DNA of 30,604 bases, from NCBI GenBank assembly GCA_030606805.1, contig JAUWFS010000011.1, positions 1-30,604 on the forward strand, written 5' to 3'. Each line of letters opens with the position of its first letter. Positions within the stretch are counted from its first letter, which is position 1. The position numbers and the translations under genes were made by a program. The stretch comes from B13-G4 sp030606805 (GTDB lineage: Bacteria > Desulfobacterota > Desulfobacteria > Desulfobacterales > ETH-SRB1). Below the pieces are notes generated by a model. That model saw only the letters and a list, made by a program, of their open reading frames with translations, was not told the DNA's origin and made no database searches. Below, in pieces: positions 7,869 through 15,747 of the stretch.

Positions 7869-8446
7869 TATTTTTTTGCCTTCTCGGTAGCAGCTTTATC
7901 AGCAGGCTTTTTATTACAGGAAATTACAAATCCTTTAAGATTTGTATGTTTATTATACGTTTCTTGTTTCAGATTCATTAAATTTACGCTGTCAAAAAGT
8001 TTTGAGCCTTCTAAGCGAGTCATAAAATCAGCCACTGTTTTATTATCAAGGGCAAACCCTTTAATTGTGACTACCTCTTCTTTTGACTCAAGAGATGTAA
8101 ACCACATCCGTTTTGGAATTACCATAAACGTCATTGTATCAAGAAGACGGACAGGCTCTTTGCGATTAAGCTCAAGATTTTTTATTACACCCGTTTTTTT
8201 ATTGAGGACAGCCAGCCTGTTTTTGATACCGTCTATTTCTTTAGTTATCTTGTTGTATTTGGACAGTTCATTTTTAATGTTTTCTATTTTAACATTATAA
8301 ACATCAATCTTGTTGTTCAACGATATATTATAGTAATACATGAAAAGAGTGACAAATATAATTGAGAGAAAAAATGTCGAGACCTGGAGGCGTATGTTCT
8401 CTTTTTTGCGTGCAGCTCTATAAGGCAGTAGATTAACTTTTATCAT
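7868..8446 (-). CDS. pilN: Type IV pilus inner-membrane protein PilN
   Basis: A 192-residue protein opening MIKVNLLPYRAARKKENIR, the conserved PilN cytoplasmic N-terminus ('INLLPYR') that binds PilM. One membrane helix follows at about 20-42, then a coiled coil (to about 85) and a periplasmic domain with the 'PKRMWFTSLESKEEVVTIKGFALDNKTVADFM' region, usual for PilN/GspL-like folds (written here across two adjoining motifs: PKRMWFTSLESKE and ITIKGFA-like VTIKGFALDN). Its start overlaps the pilM stop by ATGA and its stop overlaps the pilO start. It bridges the cytoplasmic PilM ring to PilO. Confidence 0.9.
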   Translation of the reverse strand: MIKVNLLPYRAARKKENIRLQVSTFFLSIIFVTLFMYYYNISLNNKIDVYNVKIENIKNELSKYNKITKEIDGIKNRLAVLNKKTGVIKNLELNRKEPVRLLDTMTFMVIPKRMWFTSLESKEEVVTIKGFALDNKTVADFMTRLEGSKLFDSVNLMNLKQETYNKHTNLKGFVISCNKKPADKAATEKAKK

Positions 8447-9495
8447 TTGTCATCAACTCTTCTTAAGGCAAGCCCCATGCATATAGCTGCTTGAGGAGCT
8501 ATATGCTCAAGGTATGAAGGATCAAAATGCTCAGCTATATGTAACTTTTTGAAAGGATTGATAGTTTCTACATCAGATGATGTTTCTGCCGCCAGAAGTT
8601 GACGGAATTCCTTAATATGGGCGCCACCGCCGCTGAGCATAATGCTTTTTATCTGCTCATCTGGGTTTGCCGAATAATAAAAGTCAAGAGCGCGTTTTAT
8701 TTCGATACTCCACTCGGAAACCACAGATGAAACAATTTGTTTTAGATCATCAGGAGATATTTTGTCTGCCTGTTTACCAAGCTTAATTTGTTCGGCTTCT
8801 GCAAAAGAACAGTCTATAAGAGAGATTATCTTTTGATTTATCTGGCTGCATCCCATGGAAACATCTCTCATGAATACAGAAGAATGGCTTTTCAGTATGT
8901 TCAAAGATGTTTTGTTTGCTCCTATATCTATCAGCACTACATTTTTATCAGTTAACTCATAATTAGCTTCGAAAATATTTTGCAGGGCAAAGGCATCAAC
9001 ATCGATTATACATGCGTTAAGTCCGGCCATTTGGACAAGATTAATATATTCACTAATTATTTCCTTTTTGGCTGCAACCAGGATAACGCTCATTTGATCT
9101 GAGCCGGTTTCCGTTTCTCCCAGGATTTGATAATCTATATTAACCTCGCTGATGTCGAAAGGGATATATTGTTCTGCTTCCTGACGAATGGTTTCCTGGA
9201 GTTGTTCTTCGGTTGCGGTTTGCACGTCTATTTTTTTGACAATAACCGAATAACCTCCGATTGATATGGCAATATTTTTTTCTTTTATGTTATTCGCCTC
9301 AAATAGTTGACGAATTGAGTCGGCAACATTTTCCGGGTCATTTATATTGCCTTCTTCAATTGCTCCCGGGGCAATACTTATCATTCCGAAATTCTTCAGG
9401 GCAAACCCCTTTTTTGTTGCCGTAATTTCTCCGGCCTTTAAAGCGCTGGAGCCAATATCAAGGCCGACTAAGCTGGGAGCTTTTCCAAATATCAT
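8443..9495 (-). CDS. pilM: Type IV pilus actin-like ATPase PilM
   Basis: PilM is the cytoplasmic actin/FtsA-like protein that docks on the PilN N-terminus at the pilus base. The 350-residue product has the phosphate-1 motif LVGLDIGSSALKAGEI near the N-terminus, a phosphate-2 motif VVLIDIGANKTSLNI in the middle, and the adenosine motif IMLSGGGAHIKEF near the C-terminus, all expected of the actin-like ATPase fold. An AAGGG ribosome binding site lies 8 bases before the ATG at 9495. It overlaps pilN by ATGA and follows the small XRE gene by 11 bp, so that gene and pilM are probably co-transcribed. Confidence 0.93.
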   Translation of the reverse strand: MIFGKAPSLVGLDIGSSALKAGEITATKKGFALKNFGMISIAPGAIEEGNINDPENVADSIRQLFEANNIKEKNIAISIGGYSVIVKKIDVQTATEEQLQETIRQEAEQYIPFDISEVNIDYQILGETETGSDQMSVILVAAKKEIISEYINLVQMAGLNACIIDVDAFALQNIFEANYELTDKNVVLIDIGANKTSLNILKSHSSVFMRDVSMGCSQINQKIISLIDCSFAEAEQIKLGKQADKISPDDLKQIVSSVVSEWSIEIKRALDFYYSANPDEQIKSIMLSGGGAHIKEFRQLLAAETSSDVETINPFKKLHIAEHFDPSYLEHIAPQAAICMGLALRRVDDK

Positions 9496-9506
9496 TTGAT
9501 AAACCC

Positions 9507-9704
9507 TTAATCGCCAAAAATCTTGTTTTTATCCGAAAGTTTAAATCCCAGGGCCAAAAGAATCTTTCTTTTAGTTTCCATGCGGCACGGCATGTTTTTT
9601 TCTATTCGAGCAATAGTGATCGGAGAGACCTTTGCTTCTCTTGCAAGTTCGGACTTGCTCATCATACGGGATTCTCTAATTTTTTTTAAAGAGTTGCCGC
9701 TCAT
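9507..9704 (-). CDS. Small XRE-family helix-turn-helix regulator heading the pil operon
   Basis: A 65-residue protein consisting almost only of a Cro/C1-type helix-turn-helix: 'LKKIRESRMMSKSELAREA' (helices 1-2) and 'VSPITIARIEKN' (recognition helix), then 'KRKILLALGF' as the closing helices. It has no effector domain. It is the first gene before pilM, 11 bp away, with AAGG six bases before its ATG. The adjoining upstream DNA contains a near-perfect 20-bp palindrome (9800-9819), so autoregulation and control of pilMNOPQ are likely but inferred. The fold call is solid; the target is not shown. Confidence 0.82.
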   Translation of the reverse strand: MSGNSLKKIRESRMMSKSELAREAKVSPITIARIEKNMPCRMETKRKILLALGFKLSDKNKIFGD

Positions 9705-9788
9705 AAAAAACCTTACTTTTCGTCATGCATTGTTAATAAGTTAAATATTTTTCCAAAACTGTGGATTAATTGCATAACATTATTATTA

Positions 9789-9819
9789 AGTCAAGTTAAT
9801 TATGCATAATTATACATAA
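9789..9819 (-). promoter_or_regulatory. Candidate pil operon promoter with 20-bp operator-like palindrome
   Basis: TTATGCATAATTATACATAA at 9800-9819 is a palindrome with only one mismatched pair. Immediately downstream on the minus strand is TTGACT (9794-9789), a good -35 hexamer; no convincing -10 stands out in the AT-rich stretch after it. The position, about 95-115 bp before the XRE start, suits an operator for that regulator. Promoter assignment is tentative. Confidence 0.4.
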
Positions 9820-9871
9820 CTACGTTATGCTGTGCTTCTAATTATTCAACAACTATATATAGTGTAACTAT

Positions 9872-9936
9872 TCAGGTGGATAGCCTGAAGGCTGAAGCTC
9901 CCTGACAGCCTTCTACCTTCAGCCTTCTACCTTCTA
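9872..9936. repeat. Dispersed repeat TCAGGTGGATAG-CTGAAGG
   Basis: TCAGGTGGATAGCCTGAAGG begins a 65-bp block containing internal complementary runs (CTGAAGGCTGAAG against CTTCAGCCTTC). The same 12-base head and CTGAAGG recur at 23019-23038 directly after the exchanger gene. It sits between the divergent pil and mla operons. Apart from the two promoter candidates, I see nothing else in 9705-10086. Confidence 0.5.
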
Positions 9937-10007
9937 TTTTTTGTTAGCGGCATTGAGAAATACAGGCTAAAGCCCAAGAATGCTATCAATGAAAATAAAG
10001 CTTTACC

Positions 10008-10036
10008 TTGACTTTAATGGCTAATTTCCTTATGTT
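10008..10036 (+). promoter_or_regulatory. Candidate sigma-70-type promoter for mlaEFD
   Basis: TTGACT (10008-10013) and TATGTT (10031-10036) are separated by exactly 17 bp, 50 bp upstream of the mlaE start. The -35 matches five of six consensus bases and the -10 four of six. No stronger candidate is visible in this intergenic region. Confidence 0.45.
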
Positions 10037-10086
10037 TGCAATAGGTTAATTTTTCTAAACTTTTTATATCGACTAAATAAAAACCT

Positions 10087-10860
10087 ATGATACGATTTTT
10101 TGAATTTGCAGGGAGACCGCTTGTATTTTTTGTTGAAGAATGCGGCAGAATTATGCTCCTTCTGCTGTCAACCATATCATGGATGTTCCGTCCGCCGTTT
10201 CGTTTTAGAGTTGTTTTTAGGCAGATGGAGTTTGTTGGAGTAAATTCCGTTGGTGTTGTTCTGATTACAGGCGCTTTTACTGGCATGGTTCTTGCCCTTC
10301 AGACGTATCATGGTTTTAAAATGTTCGGGGGTGAAAGCCTGGTGGGCTCAACCTTGGCCCTGGCAATGACGCGCGAACTTGGGCCGGTTTTCACAGCCTT
10401 AATGGTGACGGGGCGTGTTGGTTCAGCGATGGCGGCGGAACTCGGTACCATGAAAGTCACAGAGCAGATTGATGCGTTAAATACGATGTCAGTCAATTCC
10501 ATTCAATATCTGGTTATGCCTCGTATAATTGCCGCGATATTAATGCTGCCTGTTTTGACGATTATATCTGATTTTGTCGGTATTGTGGGCGGCTATTTTG
10601 TTGGTGTTAACCTTCTAAAAATCAATTCAGGAATTTTCATAGCCAAAATAATTGATATTGTTGAACTTGATGATATTTTCAATGGACTTATAAAAGCTGC
10701 ATTTTTTGGATTAATTCTTTCTCTTGTAGGTTGTTACAAGGGAATATATACAGTCGGCGGCGCTGAGGGAGTTGGAAGAGCAACAACACAGTCGGTGGTC
10801 TTGTCATCAATATTGATTTTTATTAGTGATTATTTTCTTACGGCAGTTATGTTCAGATGA
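10087..10860 (+). CDS. mlaE: MlaE-type permease of a phospholipid ABC transporter
   Basis: A 257-residue inner-membrane permease of the MlaE/YrbE family, which with MlaF and MlaD moves lipids between the inner and outer membranes. Seen: N-terminal amphipathic helix, then membrane segments with the family motifs FTGMVLALQTYHGFKMFG, TRELGPVFTALMVTGRVGSA, MAAELGTMKVTEQIDALN and the C-terminal GAEGVGRATTQSVV. Length fits the family (about 255-265). The gene has no good Shine-Dalgarno sequence upstream of its ATG. It overlaps mlaF by ATGA (10857-10860), giving coupled translation of permease and ATPase. A probable promoter lies at 10008-10036. Confidence 0.93.
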   Translation: MIRFFEFAGRPLVFFVEECGRIMLLLLSTISWMFRPPFRFRVVFRQMEFVGVNSVGVVLITGAFTGMVLALQTYHGFKMFGGESLVGSTLALAMTRELGPVFTALMVTGRVGSAMAAELGTMKVTEQIDALNTMSVNSIQYLVMPRIIAAILMLPVLTIISDFVGIVGGYFVGVNLLKINSGIFIAKIIDIVELDDIFNGLIKAAFFGLILSLVGCYKGIYTVGGAEGVGRATTQSVVLSSILIFISDYFLTAVMFR

Positions 10861-11585
10861 TCAAACTAATAAAGATAACTAAATCATTTAACAGCCAAAA
10901 AGTCCTGGACGAACTTGATCTTAATATAGATTCTGAAAAGATTACAGTTATTATTGGTCAGAGCGGAGGAGGCAAAAGCGTTCTCTTAAAGCATATTATA
11001 GGTCTTATAAGGCCTGATTCAGGGCAGATTCTTCTTGACGGAATTGACATTACAAATCTAAACGACAAAAAGCTTAATGAAGTACGAAAAAAGTTTGGTA
11101 TGCTTTTTCAGGATGCAGCCTTATTCGACTCGATGACGGTAGGTGAAAATGTAGCTTTTCCTCTAAACGAACACGCGCGATTATCAAGAAAAGAGGTCAA
11201 TAAAATAGTTAATGAGAAGTTAAATCTTGTTGGATTGGAAAACGTGATACACAAAATGCCTTCCGAACTATCCGGTGGTATGCGCAAGCGAGTTGGACTT
11301 GCAAGGGCTATAGCACTGGATCCCAAAATTGTACTATTTGATGAGCCCACAACAGGCCTCGATCCTATAATGCGCGAAAGCATTGATGAGCTTATTGTAG
11401 CGACCCAGAAGAGGACAAAGGCGACCTTTATTGTTATTAGTCATGATATTGAGTCCACCTTTAGGATTGCACATAAGGTAGCCATGTTATATCAGGGTAA
11501 AATTGTTGCTGTTGGGACACCGGATGAAATGCGTTCATCAAACAATTCTTTTGTTAAACGGTTTATTAAGGATTTAAGAGATTGA
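10857..11585 (+). CDS. mlaF: MlaF-type ATPase of the phospholipid ABC transporter
   Basis: A 242-residue ABC ATPase with all expected motifs: Walker A GQSGGGKSVLLKH, Q-loop LFQDAALFDS, signature LSGGMRKRVGLARA, Walker B IVLFDEPTTGLDP and H-loop VISHD. 'GGMRKR' in the signature and the 'DSMTVGENVAFPL' stretch are typical of the MlaF subgroup. It acts on the cytoplasmic face with MlaE. Translation is coupled to mlaE through a 4-base overlap, and mlaD follows 10 bp after the stop, so the three are one operon. No mlaB or mlaC homologue is present here. Confidence 0.93.
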   Translation: MIKLIKITKSFNSQKVLDELDLNIDSEKITVIIGQSGGGKSVLLKHIIGLIRPDSGQILLDGIDITNLNDKKLNEVRKKFGMLFQDAALFDSMTVGENVAFPLNEHARLSRKEVNKIVNEKLNLVGLENVIHKMPSELSGGMRKRVGLARAIALDPKIVLFDEPTTGLDPIMRESIDELIVATQKRTKATFIVISHDIESTFRIAHKVAMLYQGKIVAVGTPDEMRSSNNSFVKRFIKDLRD

Positions 11586-11595
11586 GGAATTTTCT

Positions 11596-12993
11596 TTGTC
11601 AAATTTAAGCATAGAAGCAAAAGTCGGTGTTTTCGTTGTAATTGGAATGATAATTCTTGGATACATGTCCATGCGGCTGGGTAAGCTTGGTTTTAAAATG
11701 GATAAAGGATATGAAGTTCATATATATTTTGATTCAGCATCCGGCCTTGAAGAAGATGTTCCAGTTGAGATCGCAGGAGTTGAAGTGGGCAGGGTCCGCA
11801 AGATTTTACTTGAAGACGGGAAAGCGCTGGTAATCCTTCGAATAGATTCTAATGTTAAACTTAGAAAAGATGTTAAAGCTTCAATCAGAAGCAGGGGAAT
11901 ACTTGGTGATAAATATGTTGTGCTGGTTCAGGGCTCGCCGGCAGCTCCCCTGATTGAACCGGATGGGCGCATTGTTAGCACTGTCTCTACAACAGATTTG
12001 GAGAGTCTGATGAATGTTCTCGGAGAGGTGGCGGAAAATATCAGCAAGCTGACACGTTCGTTTGCGAATGTAATGGGAGGTGAAAAGGGCGAAGCTTCAC
12101 TTCGTTCAATAGTTGATTCTATGAAGTCTGTGGCTGAAACTCTGGACAGAACCGTGCAGGAAAACAATGAAGAACTTGTAAAAATAATAGCAAATCTTTC
12201 CGAGTTCTCAGCGACAATAAATGAAATTTCATCAAAGATTAATAAAGCAGAAGGAAGCATAGGGAAATTAATTAACGAGGAGGATACAGTTGAAAGATTA
12301 AACGGAACACTCGCATCGCTTAAAGAAATAACTGAAAAGATAAACAGGGGAGAAGGATCATTAGGAAAGCTGATTAATGAAGAAGAAACGGTTGAAAATA
12401 TAAATTCAACTCTTACCAGCATAAATGATTATATGCAAAAACAGGAATCTTTTAGAACATATCTGGATTACAGAGGAGAATATCTTTTTGACAGCGAAGA
12501 AGTTAAATCCTATCTTACTCTTCGTATTCAACCAAGGGCGGACAAGTATTATTTGTTTCAAATTGTTGATGACCCGGGTGGAGTGGAGTCTGAAACCGAT
12601 ATCACAACTACTACAAACGGAGTAACCACAACAGAGCATATTGAAAAAAACGAAAAAAATGAAATTAAGTTTTCAGCCCAAATTGCCAAGCGTTACTATG
12701 ACCTTGGCTTGCGCGGTGGAATTTTTGAATCTACAGGCGGTTTCGCATTTGATTACTATCTTTTCAAAGATCGCCTGACTCTTTCGGTGGAAGCCTTTGA
12801 TTTTGATTCAGACAGCAATGCTCACTTGAAATTCAAAGCAGATTTTACGCCATTAAAGCATTTATATATAACCACGGGTTTTGATGATTTTATAAGCGAT
12901 GAAGGGAATGAATCTTTTTTTATCGGAGCTGGAATTAACTTTTTAGATGAAGATCTCAAAACCATTCTTTCGAACCTTCCATTTTATAAATAA
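11596..12993 (+). CDS. mlaD: MlaD-type MCE-domain protein with long helical and beta-rich C-terminal extensions
   Basis: The 465-residue protein uses a TTG start, with GAGG eight bases upstream. Parts: a membrane anchor (about 8-27), one MCE domain (about 38-115, with YFDSASGLEEDVPVEIAGVEVGRV in adjoining motifs), a long helical or coiled-coil stretch (about 130-285), and a C-terminal beta-rich region (about 290-465). The helical part contains a 34-residue tandem repeat headed by EGSIGKLINEEDTVE and EGSLGKLINEEETVE (102 bp apart, 12247 and 12349). The end has alternating aromatic strands ('YYLFKDRLTLSVEAFDF', 'SFFIGAGINFLDEDLK') like an outer-membrane barrel. E. coli MlaD is only about 180 residues. 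I infer it could reach from inner to outer membrane in one chain. Confidence 0.85.
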   Translation: MSNLSIEAKVGVFVVIGMIILGYMSMRLGKLGFKMDKGYEVHIYFDSASGLEEDVPVEIAGVEVGRVRKILLEDGKALVILRIDSNVKLRKDVKASIRSRGILGDKYVVLVQGSPAAPLIEPDGRIVSTVSTTDLESLMNVLGEVAENISKLTRSFANVMGGEKGEASLRSIVDSMKSVAETLDRTVQENNEELVKIIANLSEFSATINEISSKINKAEGSIGKLINEEDTVERLNGTLASLKEITEKINRGEGSLGKLINEEETVENINSTLTSINDYMQKQESFRTYLDYRGEYLFDSEEVKSYLTLRIQPRADKYYLFQIVDDPGGVESETDITTTTNGVTTTEHIEKNEKNEIKFSAQIAKRYYDLGLRGGIFESTGGFAFDYYLFKDRLTLSVEAFDFDSDSNAHLKFKADFTPLKHLYITTGFDDFISDEGNESFFIGAGINFLDEDLKTILSNLPFYK

Positions 12994-12997
12994 TAAT

Positions 12998-13687
12998 TCA
13001 TAATATTTTTTCTTTTGCTATCTCTAAATAGCTGGAATCCTTATAGTCAGAAATAATTTTATTAAAAGCCTCAGCGCTTTTATCTTTGTTTCCCATTAAT
13101 GCGTAAAGCCGTCCTAAATTGAACAGAGCTTCATCTTTAATTTCATCATCAGGTCCGGATATAATAATTTCAAAATATTTTGCGGCAGAATTGTAATCTT
13201 TTTTTCCTTCGCAGGAGTATGCAATACCATTCAATATAAGGCTTTTAATAAATGGGTTGTTTTCAAACTCAGGAAGGGCTTTATTATATAATTCCGCAGC
13301 CTTATTAAAATCACCAGCATTGTAACAGATATTTGCATACATAACGGTTGCCAGTTTCGCACTCTTCTTACCCCAGCTATTTTCAACAATCTCTTTAAAG
13401 TCGGCAGCCACTTCCTGACAGGCTTTTACTGGCCCGTGTTCGCTTTTAATTTTATCATACTTGGCAACGCTGTTTGAAAGCATTGCAGAGGCTTTATTCT
13501 CAGAGCTAACTGAATAATAATAGACTAAAGAGATAATTATTATTAGAGTAAAGATTACTCCCATTGCAGATAATGCATGAACCTTATATTTTGTCAGGAA
13601 TTCAAAAAATCTTGCTGAGAAAGAGATAAATTTATCAGGTTCTTCAAGCTGTCGTTTCCGTGATCGGCTTACGCGTTTTTTCGCCAC
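12998..13687 (-). CDS. Membrane-anchored tetratricopeptide-repeat protein
   Basis: I start this gene at the GTG at 13687 (229 residues), because a strong GGGAGGA ribosome binding site lies just before it; an upstream in-frame ATG at 13732 lacks one and adds a low-quality leader. The protein begins with a basic cytoplasmic tail (KKRVSRSRKRQ), has one membrane helix (about 36-58, LSAMGVIFTLIIIISLVYYY) and then about four TPR units, e.g. AGDFNKAAELYNKALPEFEN, KKDYNSAAKYFEIIIS and KDKSAEAFNKIISDYKDS. Layout resembles YfgM-type chaperone partners of the Sec translocon, but no residue proves that. It converges on mlaD with only four bases between stop codons, so transcripts must overlap or end inside the neighbour. 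Confidence 0.78.
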   Translation of the reverse strand: MAKKRVSRSRKRQLEEPDKFISFSARFFEFLTKYKVHALSAMGVIFTLIIIISLVYYYSVSSENKASAMLSNSVAKYDKIKSEHGPVKACQEVAADFKEIVENSWGKKSAKLATVMYANICYNAGDFNKAAELYNKALPEFENNPFIKSLILNGIAYSCEGKKDYNSAAKYFEIIISGPDDEIKDEALFNLGRLYALMGNKDKSAEAFNKIISDYKDSSYLEIAKEKIL

Positions 13688-13734
13688 AATTCCTCCCTTA
13701 TTATGAATACAGCGCACTTTCGGTGCGAACATGA

Positions 13735-13897
13735 GTGCCTAAAGTGAGCTAAAGTATATTAAAGTGCCTAAAGTTAAGGAATTCCGCCATTTTATATATT
13801 CCTTAAGCCATCAATGCACGAAGAGGAAAACTCCTGTAGCTTTGAGTTATCAATTAGCACGCCGAAGGCGTACCATAACTTTAGGCATTTTAGGCAT
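13735..13897. repeat. Dispersed repeat built on GTGCCTAAAGT / ACTTTAGGCA
   Basis: The left side has two direct units (GTGCCTAAAGTGAGCTAAAG and AAAGTGCCTAAAGTTAAGGA). The right side has the complement (AACTTTAGGCATTTTAGGCA). A small CGCC-GAA-GGCG hairpin lies inside. Together they form a large imperfect inverted repeat filling the space between the TPR and SH3b genes. No reading frame of interest is present. Confidence 0.6.
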
Positions 13898-13964
13898 TTT
13901 TTACCCATTTATCCTATGGTGCCGAATTCATTAGGCAATAAATCGAAATTCCTATACTATTAAA

Positions 13965-14402
13965 TTACCATACTAAAGACTTGTGAATCCATCCCTTGTC
14001 TCCATCAGCATGCTGAACGTGAATCCAGTTGCCTTTGCGCTTTAAGATTTTAAATGGAACACCTTTTTCGGTAGTGAATAAAATTTTAAATTTGGTGCCT
14101 GAGCCTGATCGTAAATTGCATTTGTTCTTGTTTGTAATAACCGTTGATATTTTACGGACAAGAGACTTGTGAATCCAACCTTTATCATCCTCAAAATCAC
14201 GAAAATGGTACCAGGCTCCTGTTTTTTTCAAAACAAGAATCGGATGATATTTTGCGACCTGCCACAATACATCGTATCCGGTTCCAGGTCCGGATCGTAT
14301 GTTGGCAATAGAGGGCGCAACAGACAGGCGTTCAGCAAAGACAGTGCTGCTGAAAATAATTACCAGAACTATCGAAATAGAAAAAATTGAATAAGTTTTC
14401 AT
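13965..14402 (-). CDS. Exported protein with two SH3b domains
   Basis: The 145-residue product has a Sec-type signal peptide (MKTYSIFSISIVLVIIFSST, cleavage after VFA near residue 23) and two bacterial SH3 domains. Each has the pattern 'N-[IL]-R-[SG]-G-x-G-T' near its start (IRSGPGTGYDVLW; LRSGSGTKFKILF) and ends in 'KGWIHKSLV'. SH3b pairs usually bind peptidoglycan or wall-associated ligands in the periplasm. No catalytic domain is attached. Its start overlaps the upstream UPF0173 gene by ATGA (14399-14402), a likely coupling of a hydrolase and a periplasmic binding protein whose meaning is unclear. Confidence 0.85.
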   Translation of the reverse strand: MKTYSIFSISIVLVIIFSSTVFAERLSVAPSIANIRSGPGTGYDVLWQVAKYHPILVLKKTGAWYHFRDFEDDKGWIHKSLVRKISTVITNKNKCNLRSGSGTKFKILFTTEKGVPFKILKRKGNWIHVQHADGDKGWIHKSLVW

Positions 14403-15025
14403 TGCGAAATAATTACCACTTCACATATCCCTTCAAGGGATTTTTTAAAATTAATTGCATCTTCTTTTGATCCAACAATTGAATCAAAATGCATGGGTAT
14501 TGCAATTTCGGGCTTCAGGCGTTTTGCTGCCTCAACAGCTTCTTCAGCGGTCATCACATAAGTGCCTGAAACCGGCAGCAAGGCGATATCAACTGCAAAT
14601 TTGTCCATTTCAGGGATAAGGTCTGTATCTCCGGCATGATAAATCCGGATTCCATCAATAGTTATAATGAAGCCTAACCATCCATTAATTTTTGGATGAA
14701 AAGCCTTATCGGTATTGTAAGCTTCGACCGCTTCGATATCGATTCCAGAGACATTTATTTTGTCTCCTGGTTTTACAACTCTGACATCGCCTGAAAGTTT
14801 TTTGGCTGATTCCGCTTCGGTAACGATTACAGTGTCCGGTTTTATTATTTTATCAATATCTTCAATTGAACAATGATCATAGTGAGAATGAGTAATCAGG
14901 ATTATATCTGCGGGCACGACTTCCTTTATCTGAAATGGATCAATGACAATTATAGTGTCATGCGCATTTATTGCGAATCCGGAATGTCCCAGCCATTTAA
15001 TATTTTTCAGCATGTTTTGTGGCAT
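14399..15025 (-). CDS. UPF0173-type metal-dependent hydrolase (metallo-beta-lactamase fold)
   Basis: A cytoplasmic protein of 208 residues from the ATG at 15025, preferred over an in-frame ATG at 15046 because GGGAG lies six bases before it and the upstream codons fall in a repeat. Seen: the metal-binding motif THSHYDHCS (about 45-53), VVKPGD, a third motif YHAGDTDLIPEM that supplies His and Asp ligands, and AIPMHFDS near the C-terminus. This order marks the UPF0173/UlaG-like branch of the metallo-beta-lactamase fold. The natural substrate of UPF0173 members is generally unknown. Coupled to the SH3b gene by a 4-base overlap. Confidence 0.88.
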   Translation of the reverse strand: MPQNMLKNIKWLGHSGFAINAHDTIIVIDPFQIKEVVPADIILITHSHYDHCSIEDIDKIIKPDTVIVTEAESAKKLSGDVRVVKPGDKINVSGIDIEAVEAYNTDKAFHPKINGWLGFIITIDGIRIYHAGDTDLIPEMDKFAVDIALLPVSGTYVMTAEEAVEAAKRLKPEIAIPMHFDSIVGSKEDAINFKKSLEGICEVVIISQ

Positions 15026-15036
15026 GTCTGTCTCCC

Positions 15037-15104
15037 AACGGTTCACGGTTTACAGTTAATAGTTTTGTTTTGATCAACCGTAAACCGTAAACCGTAAACC
15101 GTTT
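15037..15104. repeat. AACCGTAAACC-type palindromic repeat, copy 1
   Basis: AACGGTTCACGGTTTACAG on the left and three tandem CCGTAAA units on the right flank a centre containing TTTTGATCAA. A second copy in the opposite orientation lies at 19302-19370 with the same order of parts (complement includes TTGATCAAAAC and TTAACTGTAAACCG). It fills the 82-bp space between the phosphatase and UPF0173 genes. Confidence 0.65.
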
Positions 15105-15107
15105 TTA

Positions 15108-15746
15108 CTATGCATTATAAAACAAAAGCGCAGGCAACTCAACACAGGTTAGTTTGTTGCCGTAAACAGCACCGGTATCAATTCCTATTTTGTTGGGCTC
15201 TACCAACGGTTCCTTATAAGGTGTGTGCCCAAAAACAACTATTTTCCCAAAATCAAAATCTGTGTGTACGAAATCTTCACGTATCCAGAGAAAATCTGCG
15301 GGATCCTGCTCATCAAACGGGATATTTTCTCTAAGACCAGCATGCACAAATATAAAATCATCAGTTTGATAATAAAGAGATAGCGATTCAAAAAAATCAA
15401 GGTGTTCTTGAGGTATCGGATGGGAACCGGTCGTCCGGCTTCTTTTCACGTAGCTTTCCAAGGTCGGCTTTCCTCCATTTATTAGATAGGTAGGCCTGTC
15501 TTTTCCTGAAAGATATTTTTCCAGCATCTCTTCGTGGTTCCCTTTTAAAAATACAATTTTTTGAAAATGTTTTTTTAAATCAATCAGATATTCAACAACA
15601 TCAAAAGAACCGGGACCCCTGTCAATATAATCTCCCAAGAATAGCAGGATATCATTGTTGCGATCTATCTTAATTTTATCCATAAGTGCACACAGCTTAT
15701 CAAAACATCCATGTATGTCCCCTATGGCAAATATTTTTTCTATCAA
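15108..15746 (-). CDS. Calcineurin-like serine/threonine or diadenosine-tetraphosphate phosphatase
   Basis: A 212-residue metallophosphoesterase with the five PPP/PrpA-type motifs: GDIHG (9-13), GDYIDRGP (38-45), GNHEE (69-73), HAGL (about 136-139) and GHTPY (about 173), which bind two metals. It belongs to the small bacterial PrpA/B-ApaH-like group acting on phosphoproteins or dinucleoside polyphosphates; sequence alone does not separate these. It starts with TTG at 15746, one base after the feoB stop; no ATG lies between there and the GDIHG motif, so TTG is forced. The tight spacing suggests co-transcription with feoAB. The C-terminus ends in the short repeat-flanked intergenic region. Confidence 0.88.
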   Translation of the reverse strand: MIEKIFAIGDIHGCFDKLCALMDKIKIDRNNDILLFLGDYIDRGPGSFDVVEYLIDLKKHFQKIVFLKGNHEEMLEKYLSGKDRPTYLINGGKPTLESYVKRSRTTGSHPIPQEHLDFFESLSLYYQTDDFIFVHAGLRENIPFDEQDPADFLWIREDFVHTDFDFGKIVVFGHTPYKEPLVEPNKIGIDTGAVYGNKLTCVELPALLFYNA

Positions 15747-15747
15747 T

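Noticed and set aside
15081..15104. Tandem CCGTAAA units as a CRISPR or iteron array
   Set aside because: Only three 7-bp units without spacers, part of an inverted repeat that has another copy at 19302-19370.
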